Source: Rhabdornis inornatus
Taxonomy: Eukaryota > Chordata > Aves > Passeriformes > Rhabdornithidae
Length of the DNA stretch: 64,000 bases
Direction: 5' to 3'
Assembly (NCBI GenBank): GCA_013397075.1
Contig: VWZS01003490.1
Location: 920,134-984,133 of the forward strand
Shown here piece after piece: positions 35,401-47,180 of the stretch (the stretch's first letter is position 1; every line of letters begins with the position of its first letter). Both the position numbers and the translations under genes were made by a program. A model generated the notes under the pieces. The model was not told where the DNA came from and did no database searches. It worked only from the letters and a program-made list of their open reading frames with translations.

Positions 35401-38400
35401 CAGGAAAACCAAAGCTTCAGATCAGACAAAAGTGAGAACAGGATTTTAGAGAACAGGAGAATTATTTCATGTATATGTTCTGTTTTCTCTAAGCAGGATG
35501 GTATTGGTCCCTCTCTGGCACTGGTATTGAGCAATACTGGTCTGATTTTTGTTATGCTCTTAATCTTTAGTGAAGAGTAGAAATGCAAAAAAAGGATAAA
35601 ATTACAAGGTAAACAGCTACCTAACCATTGCCAGGTTTAAATGAGGAACTGGCTCGCGAATCTATACCTCAGGTTCTTAAGCTAACAATAGGAAGGAACA
35701 GAAATATTTTGAAAGGAAAGCTATACTGAAAGATACAGAAAAAAATATATTAGCTAAAAAGATTAATTCTCCTTTTGTGGGCAGTATAATTATGGTAAAT
35801 GCTATGTAATTTTTAAAATTGTGTATCTTTCTGGCAACTCTCTCAATGTTACTGCAACATGAAGATTCTGTTTTACTACCTTTCTTCCTCTATAGTTAGG
35901 AATTTTGATATGAACTGTACTAAATGTAATGTTATTCGGGCGCCCAGATGGGACTGGAAAGAACCTGGTAATTAAATGGCTTATGGAGACAGTTTTGAGT
36001 AAGGATAAAAGAATTAACTTCTGTATTCTGGCATTTAATATTGTAAATCATCGCAGTTTTGTCATTTTAGCAATAGATCATAAGTAGATCTGAGAATGAA
36101 AGCCAGATGGTCAGTGGGGGAACAAATAAATCCTTATGGCTTCTTTTATTTATAATACAAGTTTGGTTCCAATGACTACACAGGGCTATCTAATTCATTT
36201 CTTCAACTAGCACAAGGCTGTAGTGAATCTGCTTCCCCCAAATTGTGTCTCCTACAAAAACTATGTGTAGACATTTGTCTTTGCCTTAATCCTTCCCCAA
36301 ACCCTATGCCCATAACGTAATTTCTTGGGATTTTTTTCCAGTTAAAAGTGCATCCTTTCTATACCATACCTCTCTGGCTTCAGAGTTGCTCTGGTTACAT
36401 CTGTGGTCCTTACGAAGGGAAACCATGGCTAACATTACTTTTGGAAGACTGTTGTTTGTGTTTGAGAAAACACATAAACAGCTGAGTTAAGAGAGATCAC
36501 CTTCTTTGTGTTCCTTATGCAAAGATTTGTTCCAACCTGTTGGAGCAACTTATCTCTCTTGCTGTAAAAATTATAATATTCTTAACCTGAGTTCATAGGT
36601 GTTGCATAATTGTTAGTCTCAAGTCATCATATATGTAGTATCATACAACACTCCTTCAAACTTGAAAATATTCAGAAGATGTCAGCAGCTTGTGCTCTTT
36701 CTGATGAGGAAATGTGATTTTGACAAATACCTGAAGGTTTTCATAGGTGACTACAGCAAATATGTCTCTTCTGTCAACAGTGGAAAGGTTAATGCTGCTA
36801 AAACCCAGACCTATTTCCTGCCATATCTCAATTTAAAATTCAGTAAAATTCATTACCTGGAAGAACTTGGAGCTTCAGGGCTTTAAGGAGCGACAGAATT
36901 ACTGTTACTGTAGCATCCTACTGCTGTCAGTATTGTAAGTCTTCATTTTTGTAGGCCTGAGCTGTGAAAATATAAAATTAAATAAATATGCCATATTAAT
37001 AATAATCTTCTGTTAGGCCTGTTGCTCTATAATCCTGTTCAGTTTCCAACTCCTTTTCTTTATGACTCAGAGACCACCCAGGGGCTTGGAGAATACTTGC
37101 AGCATGTCATTGCTGAAACTGTCACATGACATCAACATAAAAGATACCAGAAAAAACCTGTAAAAATCAAAGCCAAATTATACTGTTAAACTGCATCAAT
37201 ATCTGATTGAAGGTTGAGGGAGAAAGATTTTAAAGAATGGAAAATGTTGGTTGTTGTAATGGCCCCTGTTACTCTGGTGGGCCCCACAGAACTACATGAT
37301 TTTGTGATGATAAAATTTGGCTGCTGGATTTATCTCATTTTTATGCAGTTCCAGTAATTAGGAAAATAATTTGCATTAAGTGAGTTTTCTTTCAGTCCTG
37401 CTTGTGTGTTTTCAGCTCTCCATTGCATGTAATACTTTCACAGAATCCACTATTGTGAATTTAAAATACAGTCAGCAAATACAAAAACAAAAAACAAGGT
37501 AATGAAAAGCACTGGATAATAAAAATTCCCATATCTTCAACAGCCCTCAAACACCTGTTAAAATTTGTTTTGTAACCTGCACTGAAATGTGATGGAAATT
37601 ACTGCTTACAAGTCCCTTGTGAAAATGTAAAATATCACAGTTTAAAGCTTCACGTACAGATTGATAGATAAAATATATCTCAAACACATCCTCTGTGTCC
37701 CACCAGGACTATTCCAAGCTGATGCCCTCTGCATTCCAAAGAAAGGAATAATTACCCTGGTCAGTGCTGTTCCTTAACTGTCGTAAAGCAAATGGGATTT
37801 GTTTAGTTACTAGCCTAACATGATTGTCACTGAGAAGTGATAATTTTAAAAGTAAAAGCAATTAATACAGTGAAATATTTCCTTTCATTCAGCTGTATTT
37901 AGACTGGTCTATGCTTACATATATTACAAAGCAACATGGTTTAAAATGTACTAATTTTTCTCTACTTGTTTATAAAAAAAGACACTGTCAGTCAAGAATA
38001 ATATAATGTATTGGGGAATAAAAGATTGCTATTTGCTTTGCATAGAGTGACAGTCTTAGAACTAAGAACATGTTTTTAAGCAAATGTGCTCTGTAGCATT
38101 TCTTTCCCACCCAGTCCTTAATAACCTCCTTGGCTTCTCTTTTCAGAATACTGCTGCATATGTAGAAGCCAGCTCATCTGTATTTTGAGGATGAAGGGTC
38201 ATTTTAAACTTCACAATCCATTAACAGCATGTTTAATGAAGTTAAACATTCAGTCTTTAAACTCTCTCTGCAAGGGCAATCTAATCAGTCAGACTCTACT
38301 CACATCTTTCCTCTTTGATGACACAGACTTAATCTAGAGCTTTTACATTTGCTGATTTGCAAAACTAGGAATTCCTCTTCTACAGATCTGTGACTCTTTG

Positions 38401-39793
38401 TGATGCTCTTACATCCTTATTTCGAGACTTGCTGCAGTGCTAAGAACAGACATCCTGCTGTTCAACTGGAGCCCTTAGCATTGTGTATTTGAAGATAATC
38501 CCTAGACCACCAGCATCTTTTCGGCATCTGTGAGCATAAAGGTTATGACAGTTGCCCCTTCTGACTGTAATCTTTGGTTTTACAAGAATTCTACTAAAAG
38601 ATTTTCAAGCTGTGATTATCTCTTCCTGCTTTGTGTAGTATTGCTGAAGAAAAAAATATTATAAGTTTTAAAAGCAATACATTCTGCTGTGTTTTAAAAC
38701 CTTCAATTTGCAACTAAATTATGTACTTAGCTTTACACACTTGACTTCTTCAGACTATTTAACAGCTTACACTGCAACACATGTTTAAGTGTTTGCAGGA
38801 TCAAGATCCACATCCTCTCTGCACCATTAAATGTTTTGCAGTTGAAGAGTGGCTAGATTCCCCAAGGGGCTGTCTTTTATGTATAAATGGAGAACATCCA
38901 TGGCTTGCATCTGGGATTTTTCATTTTATTTGAGTGATCTAATCTCCTTAGTGTGTGTGTGTGTACTCATGAACTTACATATGTGGACATGGTAATGACA
39001 AGAATAAGCTTGCTGGGGGAAAAAAGCAAGAAGAGAAAGGAATTGCCAAATATTCCTTAGAACATTTACTCCCATTTTGTGGAAATTTTAAAACATTTGG
39101 TTTTCTGTCCAGCTCTATAAATTATCCACTGCTTCCTTGTATTCTGTTCTGGCTAGCAAAACTCCAGGCAATTTTCAGTATTCCAGACCATTGACTAGGA
39201 CTTAGTTTACAAATTAGAAAACAGTTAAACCCACCAAATACTCCTTTTCCTTTTTTCTTCTCATTTTAAATTCCATCTCTACATCTCTGTGCCTCCATTC
39301 AATGCTGGTCTGAAGCAGTCCATCATAACTTACATGTATGTGTGTATATATTTATAAGTTCATATAAAGAATGTACTTGTGTGTGTCTGTGTAAATGCAT
39401 ACACATGTACCTTTCACATATAAAACATACCAAATGATATTGGTGCATATAATAGGTTTATTGTTTTGTCCTATGGTTTAACTGTAAATCTGCTTATAGA
39501 AACTATGCACAGTTTTTTACTGCATGATACCATAGTTTTGTGTTCAATGCAAGTCACATTACAGGTAGTAAATATTAATATATATGGGGTGGGTTTTTGC
39601 ATTCATGACCTGATGCTATCAATTCTCTGCTAAGATCTTTAAAATCTTGTATAAGAAAATTGCTGTTTTTTTTTTCTTTGTGTAGCCTTTAAGAATCACA
39701 AAAAAAGGTTACACTGATAGCACTGGAAAGTATTTTCTAGTCTTATCACAGAACAGATGAAGGACCATGGAAACAGTCCAATCTTCATCTCCT
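29420..39793. other. Intergenic, no gene recognised
   Basis: Ten kilobases upstream of VWDE, AT-rich apart from the first few hundred bases. The longest ORFs (29,579-29,974 plus; 34,825-35,151 minus with a near-complementary plus-strand ORF) match nothing I know. No tRNA, rRNA or mobile element recognised. Confidence 0.6.
38951..38964. repeat. GT dinucleotide microsatellite, 7 units
   Basis: Short uninterrupted GT run. Confidence 0.95.
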
Positions 39794-39866
39794 TGTACAT
39801 GGCGTGGGGGTTAGAACTAGATGATCTGTAAGGCCACTTCCAGCTCAGGCCATTCTACAATTCTAA
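39794..39866 (+). mobile_element. CR1 LINE 3' tail fragment
   Basis: Contains GTGGGGGTTAGAACTAGATGA, TCTGTAAGGCCACTTCCAGCTC and CATTCTACAATTCT, the typical avian CR1 3' end in plus orientation. A short, diverged copy. Confidence 0.85.
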
Positions 39867-41232
39867 CATTAAAACCTACTGACATGTTCCTTAGGAACAT
39901 GAAGGCCGGCTTGGTTAACTACCTTATCTGAGAGATTCCGTTTCAGGATTATTAATTCAAAGATAGTTATGCCATTTACATATAGATGTAATGTTAGATT
40001 GGTAGAAGCCCTAGACCTAAGTTAAAACCTATCCTCTCTTCCTTCTAACCACTGCAGACTTCTGAAACAATACTATCCAGTTGTCGTGAAGGACATTCTC
40101 TTCCCTATCTCTTGTAGTGTGGTATCTTGCTTCTAAATGCAGCCTCAGCTTTTGAGCATAAATAAAATATGATTGTGGTTTGTCACTGAGCTGGCATTTG
40201 GCAAAGTCAGGAGGGAAACACTGCTGAATCTGTTTTTGAACGCTGCACAACTGCAGAGCTGGGCTACTTGAGAGCTTTGACCATAGGAATTGTAGACAGC
40301 AAATCATCACAGATGGAAAAGGTGTAGTGCCACTTTATCTTCTCCATGACAACAGGTTCTTTGGATTCTGGAAATTCATGTATGTGCCATACAAGTTTCA
40401 GTAAAAGATTCAGTGGTACAGACAGACACTACTTTCTTCTCTCCCTCCTCTTTGATGTGTATATGAGAAATTTAAACCCTAAAGCACAGCACTTTCCACA
40501 GAAAATAAACATGACATTGAATTACACAGTAATGAAGGAGGCATTTCTGCATAATATCTTTCTTTCCTCCTCATTCAACAACATAAACTGTGTTGGCATC
40601 TATGACTACTACACTAGAAAGCTTAAAATACTCTTATAAAACTTGAAGTAGGCAGTTATGTTTCCACTCAAAAGAATCAAGGACAAATTTTATTTCCTTG
40701 AGGAAAATAACTCTGATAATATTTGCAGCAGCGGAATAGCTGTTTTGTTCATTGGTATGGGATCTGAGGCATCAAAATAAATGTATTATATTGCTTATTT
40801 TTCTGATAGCACTTGTTTAACTCTACTCCTTATGCTATACTTTTTCTGTCAAGGTTAGCTCACATATTAGTAATTATACTTTTTAATAAAGTTACATTTT
40901 TAACTGTGTCATCAATCAATTCTGAGAAATTTAATTTTCTTTAAGAATGGCTTTAGGAAAGTGGTACCATCTACAGAGTATCCATTAGCATATGTAAATG
41001 GAAAAACATGGTAAAGAAGATGAGACCTGTCCGTGGGCTCTGAAATGATCAATCTCTGAGACAAGATAAAAGAACAGCTCTCCTGTGGGAGACAATGGCT
41101 TACTTCTTCATGATAGTTATTTAATGTCAATGTACTTTATTCAGATAATAAATAAGAGGGCTTCCCCTGAGCCTGATTGCTTGTCTAATGTGTTCCCATA
41201 TATAATTATAAAGAGAATTAAAAGCCAAGCTG
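39867..41232. other. Intergenic, no gene recognised
   Basis: AT-rich. A 93-codon minus-strand ORF at 40,029-40,310 has no recognisable domain. Nothing else seen. Confidence 0.6.
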
Positions 41233-41237
41233 ATGTG
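41233..41237. repeat. Left target-site duplication of solo LTR (ATGTG)
   Basis: ATGTG sits immediately before a TG start and is repeated immediately after the CA end of the LTR (42,203-42,207). Five bases is the usual ERVL target-site length. Confidence 0.7.
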
Positions 41238-42202
41238 TGAGGCAGCAAACTAACTGTACCACCCACCAGTTCTTCCCATGTCATTGGTTACTCACCTGAC
41301 TATGCATCTGTAGCTGACACAGAACTTTTTATCTGAAGGCTGTATTTGACACTTTTGTGACACATTTGTGAACTTTATTTCTCTAACAGAAGAGTATTTA
41401 ATAACACAAACCATCATTTTTTTTCTTATAGAAAATGTTACTAGTGCATAGAAGGTACATAGTGCAGCAGCCCTTAGTTCAGGAAAGTAAGGACTCATCC
41501 TGCAGGAGAATTAACTACAAATGAGATAGCCACCACTGCCTTCACCAGATTTCAAGTGGGATTAAAAGCACTTCACCAGAGTGGGTGGGTGCTTGAGAGG
41601 AGGCTGTGATCCCATGGGAGACCCATGGAGAGAGGGGCCCTGCTCCCAGCCTGGAGCAGCCTGTCCTTGGAGGACTGCACCCCATGGAGGAGTGACCCAC
41701 ACTGCAGCAGTTTGGGGAGGACTGATCCCCTTGGCATGGACTCACACTGCAGCAGGTGCGGTTTGGCTGCTGCTCATGAGGGTGGACCCACAGCAGAGAA
41801 GTTCCCCGAGAGCTGTCTCCCGTGGGAGGGACCCCACGGCCTCACAAGGGAAGGACTCCTCTCCTGGAGTAGCAGAAGAAAACCTCAGGTGATGAACTGG
41901 ACAAAACCCCTATGCCTTGTCTTCCTGCCCTATCAGTGGGAAGGAGTGAGTGGTTGGGGGAAAAATAGGTGTTTTTAAAGGGTTATTTTACTTCTCTTTT
42001 TCCTCCTCCTCCGAATTTGTTAGAAATAAACTCATTTTGTACCTCTAAGTTGAGCCTGTTTTGCCCTTGGAGTGTTTTTCTCATGGTCATTATCTCAACT
42101 CATGAACCCTTTGTTTAAATTCTTCTCTCCTCTGCCCAGGTGTAGCAGGGAAGGGTAAGTGAACAGCTTTGTCTGTTGTTTGGCCAGTGTCAAACCTCAA
42201 CA
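41238..42202 (+). mobile_element. Solo LTR of an ERVL-type endogenous retrovirus
   Basis: The sequence from about 41,580 onward is the familiar avian ERVL LTR. It has a GC-rich U3 with degenerate repeats (GGAGGACTG, GACCCACACTGCAGCAG, CTGTCTCCCGTGGGAGGGAC) and AGGTGATGAACTGGACAAAA. AATAAA follows at about 42,026, then a U5 with TTGAGCCTGTTTTGCCC, ATCTCAACTCATGAACCC and TTCTTCTCTCCTCTGCCCAGG. It ends in CCTCAACA. The 5' edge is inferred from the TG start and matching duplication; 41,238-41,545 is more AT-rich and less familiar. No internal gag/pol sequence lies on either side, so it is a recombined solo LTR. In plus orientation it points away from VWDE. Confidence 0.88.
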
Positions 42203-42207
42203 ATGTG
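42203..42207. repeat. Right target-site duplication of solo LTR (ATGTG)
   Basis: Exact copy of the five bases at 41,233-41,237, abutting the terminal CA of the LTR. Confidence 0.7.
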
Positions 42208-45200
42208 CAAAAAAGGGATTTGGAAATACAGGCAGGTGGAAAATGTCAAATATCATACAACATCTAAATCTAAAAGCTGTAAATATAGGAATGTTTTCCT
42301 AACTTCTCTCTTCCTTGGCAAACATGCATGAGAAGGAGAAATTATAACTAAGAAAAAGGTAACTTGTAAATATGAAGCCATCACTGTTTTCAAGCAACTT
42401 CACGACTTCCTTGTGAAAACTGGGCAGATTAGCAAAAGTGTTTTTATGTGACATCCTAGGAATTTCCTAGGAATTTAGGATGCTAGCAAAAACACTGTCT
42501 CCCTTAGAAAACGGCTGTGTTCTAGACTTGTGACCACAACAGTGTTGTTGACACATCAATGTTTGGCTGCTGCTGAACAGCACTTGCACAGTGCCAAGGT
42601 TCTCTCTCCAGCTATGCCACCAAAGGTCAGTAGGCTGGGGATGGGCAGAAGGTTGTGAAGGAGCACAGCTGGGACACCCCAGCTAGCCAGAGAGTCCATA
42701 TAATGTCATATTCAGCAATAAAACTTGGTGTGAGTTTTTCCAAAGTAGCCTTTTCTCAGAGACTGAGCATCAGTCAGCTGGTAGTAATTGCTTTTCCATT
42801 ACTTGCTTTTTTTCCCTCTCTTCCCCTTTCTCCTATTAATCTATCTTTACTCTCAAGTTTTCTTATTTCTGTTTTCTGATTCTCTCCCCATCCTACCAGG
42901 GAAAGGCTTATCTGCCATCTGGAGTCAACCCTCTACACTTAGCTAAAAGAGTTCTGCACTTCTAGCTTCACTGTTTAATTGTTTGGGATTCTTAGCCTCA
43001 GAATAAATCATGATGAAGCTGTTAGCAAGGACAGATTTAGGAGACCTGGTCTCCTAATCAGCCTACCTGACAGGTAAAAACCCAGGTTATTGCCTTACTG
43101 AAATTCCACAGGAATTAAGGTATTTTTCATCAGGAAATACTGTTTTGTTGGAAGTTTTGCCAACCTGCTCTAATTTGAACTAGATTTTTCTTGTTCCATG
43201 CATTCACAGACCTCCTGGTAGGAAATGGAAGGAGTTGAAAACAGTCACAGTTGGGGACCTAATTACAGCATAATTACAGACCTGTCCATGTTGATATTTT
43301 GGGAAGCCTTAGAATGAATACAACAGAGTTATCTCTACCTCACTGGCATTTTATGTCACTGGACTTTTATGTCATTCCCTCGGAATATTTTATCTGGCTT
43401 TATGGCCAATAAAATTCTGAGCCTACTGCCATCCCACCCACACCAGATAAGAAAGCACATGCAGTGATGTCCTGTGGTCTGACTTTTCCCCTTCCACCCA
43501 TTTCCGGATATGAAAGGCAATAACAGTTCTAACAAAGGAGATACTACATATTATGCCTCTCCTCATGAATCACATACAGCAACAATTAATGGAGCTCATT
43601 TTCAAACAGAAATATACATGAAAATATGCATTCATTACTAATTAATATGACAACAGATGCATGTTTAAGATGACCAAGTGGAATTGAAATATGTATATCC
43701 AAAGCTGAGATCAGGAATAAAACCAAAAGATTTCATAGACAGAGAAGTATACACCTATCTACAAACAAAAATACAAATCAGGTTTCCATAAAGATATTTT
43801 ATTTTGCCACAACTGAAACCAGAGAGGTTTAACTGAGCAGAGACTACAGAAAACTATAGTTGTTTCTAGCCCTTCAGCTATTTCCAGTTTCACCCCTAAG
43901 CCAATTTTTTTTTTTGCATGTATAAGATAGGTGAAATGTATTTTGTACAACGTTGCATTTTCTTACATCTATGTGTGTGCTTTTGCTTCATATATACATA
44001 TACAGGTAAAAGATATCCTTAGACTCACGGAACAGATTAAAGACTTCCACATTGATATTTCTAAGGTTATATTTGCTGCAAAATTCAAATTAAGCCTATC
44101 ATGTCCTTGAATTGCATGACAGAAGAAAAGTTTTCTTTTTAAAGGACCCCATAAAATGAAGAGGCAAAGATCACTATAACAGATAGAATCTGTTTACAAG
44201 GGCATGAGAGGCTGAACAAAATTTTCTCCCCAGTAAATTCAGTTGCTGCTGGCATTGTCATTATGACAAGCAGTGACTAGGAGATGCACTTCCTTTTGAG
44301 TAATAAGAGCTGAATGGCAAGATAAGCTGTGAAATAACTCATTGCTTCATTCAGCAAGCAGGTTTGCCCATTTTTTGAGCCCTGTGTTACAATCCTCCAT
44401 CAGCACGCTGTTTTTCATAGGTCCTGGAAATAAACTGCCCTTTAATCTGATTGCACTCTCATGGCCAAAAAAAAAGAGATAGTTAGGAAAACATGCACCC
44501 TGGAGCAACATTCTGCATTTGAATTGGTTAAGAAAACAAGCCAGTTTCAAAGCCATCATTACTGTTTAAAGATCATCATTAAAGTTGTTTTTTTAAATTG
44601 CATCCTTCACAAAAAGCTACTTGTGCTCCAAATCCTCACAGCATTCTTCATGCTTCCTGCATTTCTACTTAGTCCCATTTAGAAGGAACTTTTGAGATAT
44701 GTGAAAAGTTGTCAGAGAATGTGATTTTATTTTTTAAGAAGAAAGTTCTCAAGTAGTTAAATACTGACATCTAAGCAAAAAAATACTATCATGCCAAAGG
44801 AATGATTTTCACATCTACCAAGTATTCAGAATTTTATCAAAGTCACTTCCAATTAGGGTAAATATGGTTTTGCTTTCTATGAAAAGGAAATCACTGTATG
44901 GGGTTACCTCCATGTTCAGTCATTGCTGTCACTTAGGTCTAGTTTAGAAAGTTCCACAAAATTACAGTGATTCCTATACATATAATAAAAGAAGTCTTGT
45001 CTGAAAAACTTGTCTTTAAGCTGAGTCACAAGATTAAAAAAAGTCTTACGTATTTCATGCAAGATTTTTATTCAATATGATTTTTAGTCTGCAAGAGTCT
45101 TTCAAATATCCCATTTCTTAAATGATGGTAATACTTTACTCCATAATTGTTTACAGTGAAATAATCTAAATACTGAGGGGTGTGTGTGTGAAACATGTTG

Positions 45201-46959
45201 ATACTCTTCCAAGGTGTGCGGCAGCTCTTAAAGAGCCTGGGGATTCTCTGGGAGATAGTATATAGAAGGGAGAAAGAATTTTTCATGGCAGGATGTTGTT
45301 ATAGCTCTGTACATATGATTTACATGATTTGGAATGTCTGTAATAAAAATGGGTTTTCTTACATTTTTGTAGAATTCTGGCCTAAAGCACTCTACGTACT
45401 TGAGAAAACATGACACAATTGTCCTCATGATACTTTGTTTGCAAATACTTCTAGAGAGAACTAACCTTTCTGACTGAAAGGTTTTTTTTATTTCCTACAT
45501 TTTTTACAGAAAAATATACACAACAGATAAACATTTTAAAAGGAAAAAAATGCAATCTTATCAATAACAAAAATGTAGCTTTTATTTAATTAATGTACTG
45601 CTATGAAAAATGGCAGATATCCAGATTTTTTTGGTTTCTGTTGTTTTGTTATGTTTTTCTGGAGCATATGCTTGAGAAACCTGTGATAGCAGAGTCTGAA
45701 AGAAATAAACAGATGTTTTTATTTTCTAGTACAAATGAGTCCCAGTGGCTTACAGCTATCTCATCGAAGTTTTCTTGAATGTTTATTCAGTGAGCTTTTA
45801 TGGAACTCTTTTTTTACTGAAAAGTGCCTTCAGCCAGCACTGCAATAACAATGAGCACGCACACAGGCGTGCAGCCCTCACAGTCCTGCAGAGCTGTGGT
45901 GTGGGACATCTCCACTCACAGCCACAGTGCCAAATGTGGTGCTGTGGAAGTGCAAGGTGAGCACACAGCCAAGGACAGCGAGCACGTCTTTGTGCTGAAC
46001 TGCTGACAAACCGTGCTGCTCCCAAGCAGCTGAGAAATGTTTTTCTACATAGTTTTGATGCTATCTATTAATCCCTTGACCTCTCTAGATCCCGTGGACT
46101 ACAGTTACAAAAACTTCATGAGCAGGTAAAGCATTGTATTCTATGCACATATGTTAGTGAGGACTTCTAAAACTTACCTACAGATTTATAATCAGCTGAT
46201 TTAATACAAGCACTTTGCAGGTATATTCTAGTACCTCATTTTCTTTCATGAAGATCTGCCTAGACAGTTATAGCTGTTCTTCAAGATTTAAGAAAAATCA
46301 TATTTATATGGACTGTTAAAACTAAAATGAACATACACTTTACATTAAGCTCACAGAAAATATAAGAAATTCTTATTGTTCATTGAAAGATGTGATTTTT
46401 TCCATAGAGTGAGATACGAGGTCTACTACACAAAACTTGATTTTCACATTTTCGTGTTTCAAATTTGTATTTTCAATGTTTTCCAAAATTTTAAGTCAGT
46501 TTTGTGCCCTATTCGACTGGCAATATCTTGTTAAATGCATTTTATTTTTATTTAGATAAATTTTCACAGATTGGAAAAGTAGTCTTAATATTTAATGTAC
46601 AGAGAATACATCCAATGTGAAATCACAGCTGAAAGAAAAGGACTTTGTATCAGCAGGTTTAATGCTTTGTTCCAGTAACAATGCAACTGCAGTATTTGAA
46701 ATTTTGAATATTTTTGTAGAAACCTGAAGATTTTTGTAGAACATTAATAAGATTGCTTTGCAACAACTGATAATGCTTTACTCAAGCTACTGCAGGATCC
46801 AGAAATAAATGAAGAAAGGACTGAAGATGCTGAATTTTTGAAATCTAACAAATAAAGCCAGTTGAATCATTCCAACTGAACTCTCTTTGGTAAAAGGAAG
46901 GTTAGGTTAGGGAACATCTAAACTAACTGGACATAAATTTTTGGGACTGTGTGGAAAGC
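42208..46959. other. Intergenic, no gene recognised
   Basis: AT-rich, apart from a GC-richer patch at about 45,835-46,030 (with ORFs on both strands) that I cannot assign. Nothing else recognised except the short repeat at 42,455-42,476. Confidence 0.55.
42455..42476. repeat. Perfect tandem duplication of an 11-base unit
   Basis: CCTAGGAATTT occurs twice in a row, flanked by CAT before and AGGATG after, so that CATCCTA and TAGGATG also form short inverted ends. Confidence 0.85.
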
Positions 46960-47180
46960 AGACAGATGTGCTGAGGCAGCTGGCCAATGTCTCAATTATC
47001 TTTGAAATGTAATGGTCCTCAGGGGAGATTCCTGAGGTTGGGAAGAAGTCAAATCTCTTCACTATCTCCAAGAAGTACAGAAAGGAGGATCCAGAAGCTG
47101 CAGGCTGATCAGGTGGTGAAGCCAGCAATCCTGGTAAACATTTCCAAAAACAGTAAGAACAAGAAGGAGGCTGCATGTAG
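46960..47180 (+). mobile_element. Diverged CR1 ORF2 fragment
   Basis: Segments such as AAGAAGTACAGAAAGGAGGAT, CCTGGTAAACATTTCCAAAAAC and AAGAACAAGAAGGAGG follow the order of the CR1 reverse-transcriptase start (KKGKKEDPGNY, GK-HISKH-KDKK). Stops and indels show it is dead. Confidence 0.55.

Noticed and set aside
40029..40310. 93-codon minus-strand ORF
   Set aside because: No homology recognised, isolated in AT-rich intergenic DNA, no splice or promoter support.
41581..41978. Two plus-strand ORFs of 103 and 117 codons
   Set aside because: They lie within the U3 of the solo LTR, which is noncoding repeat sequence.
45464..45490. Short stem-loop (AACCTTTC/GAAAGGTT) followed by a T run, terminator-like
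   Set aside because: Rho-independent terminators are not meaningful in vertebrate DNA and no Pol III gene precedes it.
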